Source: Podocnemis expansa
Lineage: Eukaryota > Chordata > Testudines > Podocnemididae
Length of the DNA stretch: 64,000 nucleotides
NCBI GenBank assembly: GCA_007922195.1
Contig: ML681998.1
Location: forward strand, 16,386,783 to 16,450,782
Direction: 5' to 3'
Part shown: in pieces, positions 37,151 to 47,940 of the stretch
Position numbering within the stretch: position 1 is the first letter of the stretch
Layout: the number at the start of each line of letters is the position of its first letter
Program-made: the position numbers and the translations under genes
The notes under the pieces: model-generated
Seen by the model: the letters and a program-made list of their open reading frames with translations, nothing else
Databases searched by the model: none
Told to the model about the DNA's origin: nothing

Positions 37151-39037
37151 GTTTGTACCTCTTGACTCACAATAAAGAAATATTTAATTATGATTCAATA
37201 TCATTTTGCCTTTTATAATCCCAGTTTTTTATTCAAGCAGCTATCAGTTTGAAAAATCACTACTAGGAAAGACCGACCATTGGTAAAAGCTCATGACTTC
37301 TGTTCTGTTTGGATTAACAGCATACATTCCAAAAGCAGTGTGACTGACTGATCAGCTTCACTTTGTCCCTTGGGACTGAGTGGTTTCATGTAAAAGCAGC
37401 TAAGTTTTCTTAGTTCTGACCAGTAATAGCAGGTGGCAATTTACTCACAACACAACTTATAGAACCAGTTTAACTTAAACTTTACAACAGGTTTACACTT
37501 TTGTCAAAATAATTGACAGTTTTGCAACTTCTTTAATAAGGATTTCTTGAGAAAGAAACTGCCAGTGTCATTGTTGTGTCAGTTACAACGATTTTTAGAA
37601 AAAAGCAGATTTTGTTAGTGCTCTCTGTCATTGTGTTAAAATCAAATACATTCCAAGAAATCTTCCAGTTGTCTGATTTCAAATACCAGAAATGCTTTCC
37701 TTGGAGTATGAACAAATACTTAAGACACCTTTAAAGGAGCTACATTTTTCATTAGTAGTGCGTATTTCTGCAAAATTTAAATATATCCATTATCAAATTT
37801 CACTAACATCAGTGCTCAAAATCTAGTAAATTAATTGTACGCCAATTAGTCTTGTACAGTACTTAATTTTTCTAGGTATTATACTCTATGGAATTACACA
37901 TAATGGAAAAAGCAACACTCAAAATCAAACACAACTGTTTCATTTTTCAGCAAAAATTGAGTTTATACTGGTGCTGTCTTAATCCTTATTGCACCTAAAA
38001 GTCCCAGTGAATATTGGGATGTATTGGGCAAGGTGCTGTACAAATAGAGCACAAAACTTACTGAATCATTTCACTTTCAAGAGATAGTAGGGCTTGTTTG
38101 TGTACAAGGTAGATCATTCTGGTTACAATGCAGCAAAGCATTTGAGCATAAGCTAATTTTGAGCATATGAGTAGTCTTGGTAACATAGGACTAACAGCTT
38201 CAATATGTCTACTCACATGCTTAATATTAGACAAGTGTTTAGGTGCTTGGCCAGAGCACTCAGCACTTTTCTGGATCAAACCTTTAATAAACCACATGAA
38301 ACCCTTTACATATTTCTCAATTTTGGCATTTCAGGATTATGTTTTGGTTTGTTTTAAGTTTTTGAGTGATTATGTTGCTTATGAAAGGGAGACTTTGCCT
38401 GTGGTTTTTGAATACTTTGCTAATCAGAGCAAATATAGAAATTTCATGATAAAACCTGTTAGTGTGCAGACTGGCAGTTCGACAAGAATGATGGTGTTAT
38501 TGTATTCATAATTTATTCAGGCTCAAAAATGCATATGGAATTTTACATAAGCACACTCTCGCACAGGCAAACCTGACAAGAATTTGGTCCCTATGCCAAA
38601 GAGTTTTACAGTGTAAGGCCCCAATTCAGCATTGTGTAGCATGCTAATATGGGAATCTGACTGCATGTCACAAAATGTGGGAGTGGGGCCTAAACACTGG
38701 ACTTAACAGAGTAAACATTAATAACAGAGATAGGGCAATGGTAAGCTGTATAAAGTGTTTTGGTTGCTAAGCTTATGGATAGATCAGGATGGATTTTATT
38801 TTTATGTACATTTAATTTCAGGGTATAAGGTTATGTTAAACAAAAGTACAGTTATAATAAACACTGCATTATGACCAATAATTATACATTTCAGGCATTT
38901 AAACTATGCATTTTACATATTTGGGCAAGATGAAAAATTCTTCCCAATAAAAAACGATTTGGGAAATTGCATGTTTTTGCAGGTCGATGGCAGTATTGAT
39001 ATCCTATTTTAGTTTTATTTATTCTTTAATTTCACAG
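37151..39037 (+). other. VPS13B intron
   Basis: A 1.9-kb intron from GTTTGT to TTTCACAG. It holds a decayed interspersed-repeat fragment at 37985-38045 (GCACCTAAAAGTCCCAGTG ... AAGGTGCTGTACAAAT) and nothing else recognised. Confidence 0.85.
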
Positions 39038-39387
39038 CATCACCGATGTTCCTTCAGCCATTTATCTCTGATAAAAACGTTCCATCTGAACTAGAATACA
39101 TGGTAGTTTCCTTCAAAGAACCCCATGCATATCTCCGACAGTGGAGTGATGAACCAGTCTTCAATGAGATCCAGTTTTCTACTCAGGCTGAGTGTAAACT
39201 TTTAGAGCACCGAAATGTTACTATGCTAAGTGTGGTGAAGCCTTTTAGAATCTGTGGCCAGATTGCCATTTCCAGCAGTACAGCAGAGAGGTTGCTGGAC
39301 TGTACTGTGATGGTGGACCCTATATTCGTAAATTTTGGGCAGCATGCAGTTCATTCTCTGAATACGGCGTTTCAAGCTTGGCAACAG
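39038..39387 (+). CDS. VPS13B: VPS13B internal exon (third in window)
   Basis: This 350-bp exon lies between TAATTTCACAG and CAACAG|GTATGC. Two bases complete the Ala codon from the exon at 36969, followed by 116 codons ending in phase 0. Recognisable blocks are ELEYMVVSFKEPHAYLRQW, ECKLLEHRNVTMLSVVKPF and VHSLNTAFQAWQQ. The last block joins directly to the exon at 52685, in agreement with the vertebrate protein. It encodes beta-strand-rich lipid-channel sequence before the adaptor-binding domain. The reading frame runs past the donor site for a few residues, which is intron read-through and not part of the protein. The following 13.3-kb intron contains DIRS copy C. Confidence 0.93.
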
Positions 39388-41978
39388 GTATGCAAAAACA
39401 GTAAAATAAAGAAGGTTACATTCTTGCTATTTGTATTCATGTAAAGTCAAAGTTGTTGCTCATTAGATGTATTAACATTAGTCAAAGGCATAAAAGATTT
39501 GTTACAGTAAAAGTTCTAATACTGAACATTAATTCAAAGGCACTAGTGAAAAGTGGGAGATAAGTAATCACATTCTCTTTGTTATACTTGAGTAAATCCA
39601 GGCTAACTATTAGCGCATCAGTGGAGTTACAGGGATTTATACTGCTACAACTGTGGTCAGAATCAAGCCCAGTGGATCTTTGAAATGCAAAATATTTAGT
39701 AAATATATAAAAAGTGAATGATGTACAATATGCAAGACTAATTCATTCTTATTAGGATGACATTTTGTTTCCACCAGCTACTGCTTTTATTTTTATTGAA
39801 GTTCAGTACTAGTTTCACATTACATGCCGTACGTGCAGCATTAATGGCCAAAGCCAATTCCTGTGCAAAGAACATTGCTTCTGTAGTGACCTTTCAAAAG
39901 ATCTCTAATGCTATCTCGATACAGCCCTGAAAGCAAATCATTTTCTTTATCTGCCTAAAGACCAACATGGAGCTTGTGAATTAATTACCTATAGCGGTAC
40001 TACAATAGCAAAGTTTAAAAAAAAGAAAGAAAAAAAGATAAAACATCTGTTTTATATAAAAAAAATTCTTTTTAAGGGCACTCTATAGTTTTCGTGTTGC
40101 AAAAGGACATTCGTAAAACAAGAGCTAGTGTGATTTAAATCTCTACAGCTGGTTCAAATATCACTGTGAACAAAGATCTTTGTAGCTCCATTTTCTGTCT
40201 TTTGTCATATTTTGAACAATGCATTTAATAAAAAACAAATACAGAAAAAAATACAAGAATCCTTGATAGCCCAATTAAGTCCAGAATATTTCTTTCTTAG
40301 AACCAGAGCCTCATCTAATTTATGTGTGGCAATTACTGCAACATGGCCTTCAGAAAGGTCAGTTTTCTCTTAGGATAAAAAAGTCTCTCAGACACAGTTA
40401 TACATCTAAATAAAATATGGTGCATAAATATTTAAATATTACCACATCAGAGTGTAAATGACTGACTGAATACACAATGCCTTAAAGGAATATTCTGAGT
40501 TGAAATAATGAGTAGTTGTATATTTGATTAAGTAGAGCCATATGTTGCATAGTATATTGCTGACAGGTACATTCTATGAATAGTTGGTTCTGATTTATAC
40601 ATGGATTTGACAATGTTAACATGAGCCACAGGAGGATATACTTCTGTAATTGTTGCTGTAATTTTCTTGTTTCCTCTCATGTCAAGGGTACTTGCCACCA
40701 TGTTCTGATGTGGTGGATATCTAGCCCTGAGTATTCTAGATTAAAAACTTGTGCTACTTTGAAATTAGGGGACATTTAACACAGAAGTGGGTTCAAAACT
40801 GCTTATTAAATAAATTGTTATCAAGATGTTATGTATGTGGTTTTACCTCCACAAGGGGGAAAAATGAACTTCCAAATTCTAAGTATTGTTTGATGTATGG
40901 TGTTCACATTGAGCACAGAATAAATGTTGCCAACAAGAAACATGACTGTAATAAGCAGGAGGAGTAATACTCCACATATTTTTTACTGGATTAATACATG
41001 ACACAAGTAATTTCATACTCCATGTGGATGGGACAGACAGATGAAGCCTGAAGCAATTTGGCCTTGCACCTTTAGGTCAAGAGTTAAAGATTAACAGAAG
41101 CCTTTGTCAGTGTGTTTGTTTCCTGGATATGATTGACTTTTTCCTTAATAATGATGATAGTTTTAAAAGTAGATTGAGGCTTAAAAAATGCGTGGCACAC
41201 ATTTAGATTTATACTTCTAAGTCAGATGTTGAAAACTTGAGAGGGGTAGCACTTTGGGGGGTGGGAAGGGAATCCCTTATCGACTTTTTGTTTCACTGTC
41301 TAATATTTTATAATGTGAATTTCCTGTTTAAATACAAGCTGTACCAATCTAATGCACATCTTAATACAAATCTAAAGTAAATGAGATTTTAACTATAAAA
41401 TTAATGTACAGGGAATATTAAGGGTTGCTATTTAATAATATCTTGTAGCGTGTGTGCTGAAACAGAAAATGCATCCGTTCCTTGAATAATGAACGATGCC
41501 ATGGTTTTTTACTGTATTTGAAATATAAACCATTCCAAACTGGTATGAATCATTAGTGCTTCACTGAATTCCATAAGCAAAGGATCAGTTGAGAAAATAG
41601 TTCCCCACGTACAGAACTATGTGAGTAGTTTTTAGAAGTATGTAAATATCCCCCTAGTGGCCTAAATGTTTTTCTGGGCCCCTTATAATTTATTACATAT
41701 CACTTTTTAAAGATGAGGAAACCAATATAGTTTTTTCTCCTTAATGCCCATCTGGTGCTTAACCTTTCTGTTACTAGCAGATTGATCCCAATTCATTAAG
41801 AAAACTCAGTTTGATTCCCAAGATTTCCAGTCAGGCAGATATCTGTGAACATAGCAGCTTTCTTGTGTCTCTCCTACAAGGACTGGAAAAAGGAAAGGTG
41901 TACAGAAAACATGCACAGAGCTGCAATTTAACTTCCAGTTGATAATGTCAGAACACAGCAGGTATCTCATAACTTAGG
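39388..41978 (+). other. VPS13B intron, segment left of DIRS copy C
   Basis: AT-rich intron with no recognised repeat or exon. Confidence 0.7.
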
Positions 41979-42158
41979 TTCTTCTTCGAGTGCTGCTCCT
42001 GTCCATTCCACTGTAGGTGTCTGCACGCCCCGTGCACGGCACGCCGGAAACTTTTTCCCTTAGAGTACCCGTAGGGTCGGCTGTAGCGCCCCCTGGAGTG
42101 GTGCCGACGCCGCTCCCTACATAAGCCTAGCCGACCCTGCCCCTCCTCAGTTCCTTCT
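41979..42158 (+). repeat. DIRS copy C left inverted terminal repeat
   Basis: TTCTTCTTCGAGTGCTGCTC at the outer edge through CCCTCCTCAGTTCCTTCT at the inner edge. Complementary to 47733-47910 with few mismatches. CTACATAAGC at about 42117 occupies the place of the TATATAA in copy B, so the transcription start is probably just downstream. Confidence 0.85.
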
Positions 42159-42290
42159 TACCGCCCTGTCAGTCGCTGGAACTTTCCTTGGCCTCGAGCG
42201 ATTTGCACGTGGCCAGTGGAGTACCCATCTGTATTCAGAACTGTTCTGGTTTTGCTCTGTTTGTTGTTTTTTCGTTAGTTTAGCGTAGTT

Positions 42291-44608
42291 ATGAACCCGC
42301 CTCGGGCCCGGGGCTGGGCTATGCCGGGTTTCAAAACCTGTGGCCAGTGCGGGAAGTCTATGCCGGTGGACGACCTGCATGGAAAGTGTTTGTTCTGCCT
42401 GGGCGAAGCTCATTTAGTAGAAAAGTGCAGGATCTGCCGGAGCTTCAAGCCCAGAACACACAAGGACCGGATCCAACATCTAAAGCTCCACATGATGGAG
42501 GAGGCTCTTCGTCCGGCGCCCAGAGACTCGGGATCCAGCACAGCACCGTCGGTGCAGAGTGCACCGGCACCATCGGCAGTACCGAGGTCTAGCCACCCGA
42601 AGGCGTCCCGGGAGCCCCGGCGCTGTTCGGCGTCACCGGTACCGCCTAAGAAGAAGCGAGCGGACAGGGGGCGCTCGCCACACCTCGTGCCCAAAGGGAA
42701 GGACTCGGGTCAGAGCCGGGTGAGCCGACCCGTTTCCCTTTCACCGGAGCCCGTGCCGGACCATCCCACGATGCAGTTCAGCCCGGTGTCGTCCCCCTCG
42801 CCTACCAGGGACATCCTGGGGGAGGAGTTGACCCTGCCCGCCACACCGGAGGCTTTCGCAGCGGCACAGGCTCTATCGAGCCACACGGCACTGGCGGCAC
42901 CGGCTCTATTGGGCTACACGGCACCGGCAGCACCAGCGACACCAACACCACCTGCGGCGCCGACAAAGGGTCCGGCACCGAGACCGGTACCGTCCCGTGG
43001 GAAGCTGACGCCGCCCACGGCGGGATGTGGCAGGGCCACGGCACCGGCCTCTGACCAACAGCGCCATTCGCCTCCACCGCCCCCGTCGGTACCGGCTGCT
43101 ACGGCTCCCCGTAGTCGCTCTCCGAGTGTGTCCCGGCACCACGCTTCACCGTCCCGGCACCGGGACCGCAGAGACGAGGGCCGGCACTGCTCCACAGTCC
43201 AGTCATCGTCGGCACCGCCGTGGTCACCTCGATCCAGCCCCTCGGTGAGCTCGGCGGAGGAATCGGCACCACGGGGCTCGCATAAGGCTGGGAGCTCGCA
43301 GATGCCGCAGGCTTCGGCGGTACCACCGTTCCACCCCCAGTGGGCAGCTTGGCAGCCGGGTACACAGTGGCCGTTTTGGACCCCATGGGCCGTCCAGCAA
43401 GGGCTGGCCTTCGACCCAGGGACCCCTATGCCCAGTTCCGGTGTCGGGAATCCTCCATCAGCAGCGCTGGGCGCGCCCCCCGGTACCGGGGACACATCAG
43501 AGGTGGAGTCCCTGAGGGACGATCAGGACCGAGCGAGCTTAACCAGCGCTGGTCGCAGCACGGGGTCCAGAGCATTGTCGGGGGGTCCGGAGTTTGAGGA
43601 ATCCTCCTCTTCACCACCCGATGAGGCTGTGGCGGGCGCTAAGCCCTTGGGTATCCCGGATGATGCCAGGGCTCATCAAGAGCTCCTCTGGCGAGTGGCC
43701 TCGGGACTGAACATCCAGGCCGAGGAGATCACTAAGGACGCTGATCCGATGGTGGATATCCTGATCCCGAAGGTCCGGGCCGGGTGGCTCTACCTTTTAT
43801 CAAGACTATACAAAATACCACCAAGGCCCTCTGGCACGCTCCAGCCTCAATTCCCCCTACGGCCAAGCGGGCTGAGAGAAAATACTTTGTGCCTTCTAAA
43901 GGCTATGAACATTTTTATTCCCACCCCACCCCCAGCTCACTGGTGGTAGCCGCAGCAAATGAGCGGGAGAGGCAGGGTCGTCCTGGATCGACCCCTAAAT
44001 CCAAGGAGGCCAAGAAACTGGACCTTTTTGGACGGAAGGTCTACTCTGCGGGGGGGTTACAGTTAAGAATAGCAAACCAACAGGCTATTCTCAGCCGGTA
44101 CATGTTTAATGCTTGGTCGGCAATGGAGAGGTTTAATGACTCCTTAGAGCAGGGCTCAAGAGCAGCCCTGGCAGCTTCCATTAAAGAGGGCAAGGTCGTG
44201 TCTAAGGCCTTGCTACAGTCGGCCTTAGACGCGGCAGATGCGGCAGCTCGCTCCATGGCTTCCGGGGTTACCATGCGGCGTAGCTCGTGGCTGCAAGCCT
44301 CGGGTCTTCCCCATGAAGTGCAGGTCACTATACAGGACTTACCCTTCGAAGGCCCTGAGCTGTTTTCGCAGCAAATGGACAATCGCCTGCAAACGTTAAA
44401 GGACTCCAGAGCGTTGATCAAGTCCTTGGGCCTGCATACACCAGCAAGCCAGAGGAAGCCATTTAAACCACTCCCTCAGGTTAGACCCTTTCGCCGTCGA
44501 CAGGAGGAGGAAAGGCGAAGAGGCAGGGGTTTTTGTAGACCCTCAGGACGTCAGTCCAACAACCAGGGAACCACCCGTCAGCAGGCTGCCCAGAAAAAGA
44601 CCTTTTGA
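42291..44608 (+). CDS. DIRS copy C gag-like ORF (one frameshift)
   Basis: The ATG at 42291 opens a frame to 43949; a lost base at about 43761-43770 (one base fewer than copy B in the DPMVDIL region) moves the coding frame to the one ending at 44608, giving roughly 770 codons. Residues 17-49 form a Cys/His module, CxxC-x12-CxxC-x4-H-x4-CxxC, likely zinc-binding. Next comes a long Pro/Ala/Ser-rich disordered region built from repeated ACCGGCACC/GGTACCG words. The C-terminal third is conserved in copies A and B (KYFVPSKGYEHFYSHPTPSS, AARSMASGVTMRRSSWLQA) and ends in an Arg-rich tail (FRRRQEEERRRGRG) suited to nucleic-acid binding. The role as particle protein is inferred from gene order. Confidence 0.85.
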
Positions 44609-44657
44609 TGGTCGCAACGAGAGCGACGTAGCAAAGGCCAGAGATCCAGAGACGCCC

Positions 44658-46538
44658 ATGTTCCTCAACAGACTGTGCCGATACGCGCCGGAATGGCGCA
44701 GGATTACAAACGACCGCTGGGTCCTCAAGACAATTCAGGAGGGCTATTCCCTCCAATTTTCTTCGTTACCCCGGCGGCGCCGCCCTGCCTTGTGTGGTTC
44801 CCTGCAGGATCAGGCCCACCAGCAAATACTACGGGAGAAGTTGCAGGCTCTGCTCCAAAAAGGAGCGGTGGAGCGGGTGCCCCCAGCTTGCAAAGGGAAA
44901 GGTTTTTATTCTCGCTACTTCCTTATCCCCAAGGCAAAAGGAGGCCTGCAACCCATTTTAGACTTAAGACGCCTCAGCCGGCACCTTCGAAAAATCCGGT
45001 TCCGGATGGTATCCCTAGCCTCAATAGTTCCGTTTCTGGATCCAGGTGATTGGTACGCCGCCCTCGACTTGCAGGATGCGTACTTTCATATCCCAATCAA
45101 CCCCCGGCACAGGAAGTTTTTATGCTTCGTCCTCGACAAGATGCACCTGCAATTTACGGTGCTCCCCTTTGGCCTGTCCGCAGCCCCGAGGGTATTTACA
45201 AAGTGCCTAGCAGTGGTAGCGGCGCACCTCAGGAGACAGGGGGTTACCCTTTTCCCCTATTTGGACAATTGGTTGATTGTGGGCAGATCTTACCAGGAAG
45301 TACAGTCCCACCTGCGCTTGACTCAATCAGTATTCAGCCGGCTGGGACTGCTGGTGAATATTCAAAAGTCGGTGCTCACCCCTGCACAACGGATAGAATT
45401 TATAGGGGCGGTCCTCGACTCAAGGTCAGCAAAAGCAAGCCTTCCTACCGCAAGGTTCCAAACCATCAAGCAGCAGGTGGATTCTTTAACAAGCTTCCCG
45501 CTAGTCACAGCTCGGGAATGCCTTCGCCTCCTGGGCCTCATGGCAGCGTGCACCTTCGTGGTTCCCCTCGCCCGCCTACGTATGCGGCCGCTCCAACTGT
45601 GGCTGGCGGGGGTGTTCCGCCCAGTGAGGGACAGCTTGGACACAATGGTTACAGTGCCTGCATCCGTGCTAGAGACCCTTCGTTGGTGGGGTTGCGAGAC
45701 CAACCTGTGCTCAGGGGTTCTGTTCCGCATCCCCCAGCCGTCGCTTCATCTGACAACGGACGCCTCGGATGTTGGCTGGGGAGCGCACCTCAACAGCCTC
45801 AAGACGCAAGGTCTGTGGCCAGTGGAGGACTCCCGGTTTACCATCAACGTGAAAGAACTCAGGGCAGTGCGGCTAGCATGCCAGGTGTTTCGGGGGCACC
45901 TTCAGGGACGCACAGTGTTGGTGCGTACAGACAATACCACCGCGATGTTTTACATCAACAAACAAGGTGGTACACGCTCACATCACCTATGCCAGGAAGC
46001 TATGAGACTCTGGGAGTTCTGCGTTCTGCACAAGATTCGCCCGGTAGCATCGTATATACCGGGGCTCTGGAACTCCCTGGCGGACGAACTCAGCAGAAAG
46101 TTCATGACCCACGAATGGGCTCTCCATCCAGAGGTGGCTAGGGCCATTTTCCAGAGGTGGGGGTTTCCCTGTCTGGATCTCTTCGCCTCCGAGCTCAACA
46201 GAAAGTGTCGGGACTTCTGTTGCTTTCAAGGGCGCAGCCCCAGGCCCAGGGGGGACGCCTTCGAGGTCCACTGGGGGCAGGAGGGGTTGCTGTACGCCTT
46301 TCCCCCGACTCCACTTGTGCCCAGGGTGCTGTGGAAAATGAAGGAGGACAGAGCGAGGGTTATTTTGATTGCCCCGGCATGGCCGAGGCAACGCTGGTTC
46401 TCAACCCTAATGCGGTGGTCCAGACGCAGCCCTATCCAGCTGCCCCTCAGACCGGACTTGTTATCCCAGGACAGCGGACACCTCCTCCATCCCAACCTGG
46501 AGGCCTTGCATCTCCACGCATGGGACCTTCGTGGTTAA
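44658..46538 (+). CDS. DIRS copy C RT-RNase H-methyltransferase-like polyprotein (intact ORF)
   Basis: An uninterrupted 626-codon ORF. RT motifs: GGLQPILDLRRL (95-106), motif A YAALDLQDAYFHI with D137, motif B LPFGLSAAP (169-177), motif C YLDN (201-204), where Asn at 45267-45269 replaces the usual second Asp. RNase H: D368 (TTDAS), E400 (NVKELRA), D425 (VRTDNTTAM) and D476 (SLADELSR) are all present. Residues about 500-590 match the DIRS DNA N6-adenine methyltransferase-like domain (DLFASELN, YAFPP, VILIAPAWPRQRWF). It would copy element RNA to DNA in the nucleus or particle. The D-to-N change probably impairs polymerase activity. The ORF ends inside the recombinase ORF. Confidence 0.9.
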   Translation: MFLNRLCRYAPEWRRITNDRWVLKTIQEGYSLQFSSLPRRRRPALCGSLQDQAHQQILREKLQALLQKGAVERVPPACKGKGFYSRYFLIPKAKGGLQPILDLRRLSRHLRKIRFRMVSLASIVPFLDPGDWYAALDLQDAYFHIPINPRHRKFLCFVLDKMHLQFTVLPFGLSAAPRVFTKCLAVVAAHLRRQGVTLFPYLDNWLIVGRSYQEVQSHLRLTQSVFSRLGLLVNIQKSVLTPAQRIEFIGAVLDSRSAKASLPTARFQTIKQQVDSLTSFPLVTARECLRLLGLMAACTFVVPLARLRMRPLQLWLAGVFRPVRDSLDTMVTVPASVLETLRWWGCETNLCSGVLFRIPQPSLHLTTDASDVGWGAHLNSLKTQGLWPVEDSRFTINVKELRAVRLACQVFRGHLQGRTVLVRTDNTTAMFYINKQGGTRSHHLCQEAMRLWEFCVLHKIRPVASYIPGLWNSLADELSRKFMTHEWALHPEVARAIFQRWGFPCLDLFASELNRKCRDFCCFQGRSPRPRGDAFEVHWGQEGLLYAFPPTPLVPRVLWKMKEDRARVILIAPAWPRQRWFSTLMRWSRRSPIQLPLRPDLLSQDSGHLLHPNLEALHLHAWDLRG

Positions 46539-47570
46539 CGGACAGTGAGCAACTGTGCTCCTCCCCGGTAAGGGAGGTCCTGCAGGGCAGCAGAAAGCCC
46601 TCCACAAGAGCTACATATGTAGCTAAATGGAACAAGTTTATGCTTTGGTTTGGCGCAAAAGGGGAAGACCCAGCGCGGGTCTCAGTGCACACCATATTGG
46701 ACTACTTATGGTACCTGAAGTCGAGTCGGCTATCAGTGTCATCCCTGAAAGTCCACTTAGCGGCGATTGCAGCCTTCCGCAGAGACTCCGAGTGCAACGC
46801 CCTTTTCTCTATCCCCATAGTAAAAAGATTTTTAGCGGGCCTCTTGAGACTGTACCCGGCGTTGAAACCACCCACGACTCAGTGGGACCTAAATGTGGTC
46901 CTGTCACGACTTACCAGACCACCCTTCGAACCATTGGCGACGTGTTCCCTCCTGTACCTGTCACGGAAGGTCGCCTTACTCGTGGCCATCACGTCCGCTC
47001 GAAGGGTGTCGGAACTGCGGGCATTAGTAGCGGAGCCCCCATACACCCTGTTTTTTAAGGACAAAGTACAACTGCGGCTGCACCCATCCTTTAGGCCCAA
47101 GGTGGTGTCCCAATTCCACGTAAACCAGGACATTTGCCTATCTGTCTTTTATCCAAGACCTCATGCGTCAGAGGAGGACAGGAGTCTCCACTCCCTGGAT
47201 GTGCGTAGAGCATTGGGCCTTCTATATAGAAAGGACGAGGCCGTTCCGCAAGTCTCCCCAACTCTTTGTGGCAGTGGTGAACTACAAAAAAGGCCAGCCG
47301 GTGTCTACGCAGAGGATCGCGGCCTGGATTAAAGATTGCATTAAGGAATGCTACAGGCTAGGCGGCAGACACCTGCCGAGGGTGACGGCCCATTCAACTA
47401 GGGCCCAGGCGGCTTCGACGGCCTTCCTAGCGGGAGTACCAATCGCGGACATATGTAAGGCAGCGACATGGTCATCCCCGCACACCTTCGCGCAGTACTA
47501 CGCCATCACCCATCAAGCGCAGCAGGACGCAGCGGTGGGGAGAGCGGTGCTGCAGACGGTCTCTCTGTGA
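46520..47570 (+). CDS. DIRS copy C tyrosine recombinase ORF (one frameshift)
   Basis: The frame is open from before 46157, but the ATG at 46520 overlaps the upstream stop by 19 bp and gives the expected N-terminus, so I chose it. An N-terminal SAM-like arm (ATYVAKWNKFMLWFG, SSLKVHLAAIAAF) precedes the catalytic domain. Catalytic candidates are the Arg in ITSARRVSELRAL, HSTR (HxxR), the Trp in KAATWSS and Tyr in FAQYYAI. An extra G at about 47212-47219 (GCATTGGGCC against GCTTTAGCC in copy A) shifts the frame; the rest is read from 47163-47570. The family cuts and joins DNA through a covalent 3'-phosphotyrosine and inserts the circular DIRS intermediate. With the frameshift this copy should not make active enzyme. 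Confidence 0.88.
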
Positions 47571-47602
47571 TGTCTCCCACCTCCAAGGTAAGGCTAGATA
47601 GT

Positions 47603-47701
47603 CACCTACAGTGGAATGGACAGGAGCAGCACTCGAAGAAGAAGAAGGGGTTACTTACCGGTAACCGGTGTTCTTCGAGAGGTATGCTCCTGGCCATTCC
47701 A
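47603..47701 (+). repeat. DIRS copy C internal complementary region
   Basis: CACCTACAGTGGAATGGACA and the following 21 bases are an exact complement of the outermost 41 bases of the left end. The adjoining AAGGGGTTACTTACCGGTAA ... TGGCCATTCCA is the complement of the right end with few mismatches. The junction of the two halves reproduces the joined ends of a circular intermediate. Confidence 0.92.
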
Positions 47702-47732
47702 ATCCCTCCCACCTCCCCTCAGACAGTAGGGT

Positions 47733-47940
47733 AGAAGGAACTGAGGAGGGGCAGGGTCGGCTAGGCTTATGTAGGGAGCGGCAACGGCGCCACTCCAGGG
47801 GGCGCTACAGCCGACCCTACGGGTACTCTAGGGGAAAAAGTTTCCGGCGTGCCGTGCACGGGCCGTGCAGACACCTACGGTGGAATGGCCAGGAGCACAC
47901 CTCTCGAAGAACACCGGTTACAGGTGAGTAACCCCTTCTT
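47733..47940 (-). repeat. DIRS copy C right inverted terminal repeat
   Basis: AGAAGGAACTGAGGAGGGGC to GGTGAGTAACCCCTTCTT. About 95 percent identical, as read by eye, to the complement of 41979-42158, plus an outer extension. Contains CAG|GTGAGT with GT at 47924-47925, a strong splice-donor match on the strand of VPS13B. Confidence 0.88.

Larger units (their letters stand above)
41979..47940 (+). mobile_element. DIRS-like retrotransposon copy C, complete and best preserved
   Basis: About 5.96 kb with every part of a DIRS element: left inverted repeat, Gag ORF, RT/RNase H/methyltransferase ORF, overlapping tyrosine-recombinase ORF, internal complementary region and right inverted repeat. I find one single-base frameshift in Gag and one in the recombinase. 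The RT ORF is fully open but has Asn for the second catalytic Asp. The terminal repeats differ at only a few positions over about 150 bp. No target duplication is seen, as expected for recombinase-mediated insertion. It is much richer in GC and CpG than the surrounding intron. Confidence 0.93.

Noticed and set aside
42802..43495. Long minus-strand ORFs inside the DIRS Gag region
   Set aside because: They are antisense shadows of the GC-rich Pro/Ala coding region, with no recognisable domain.
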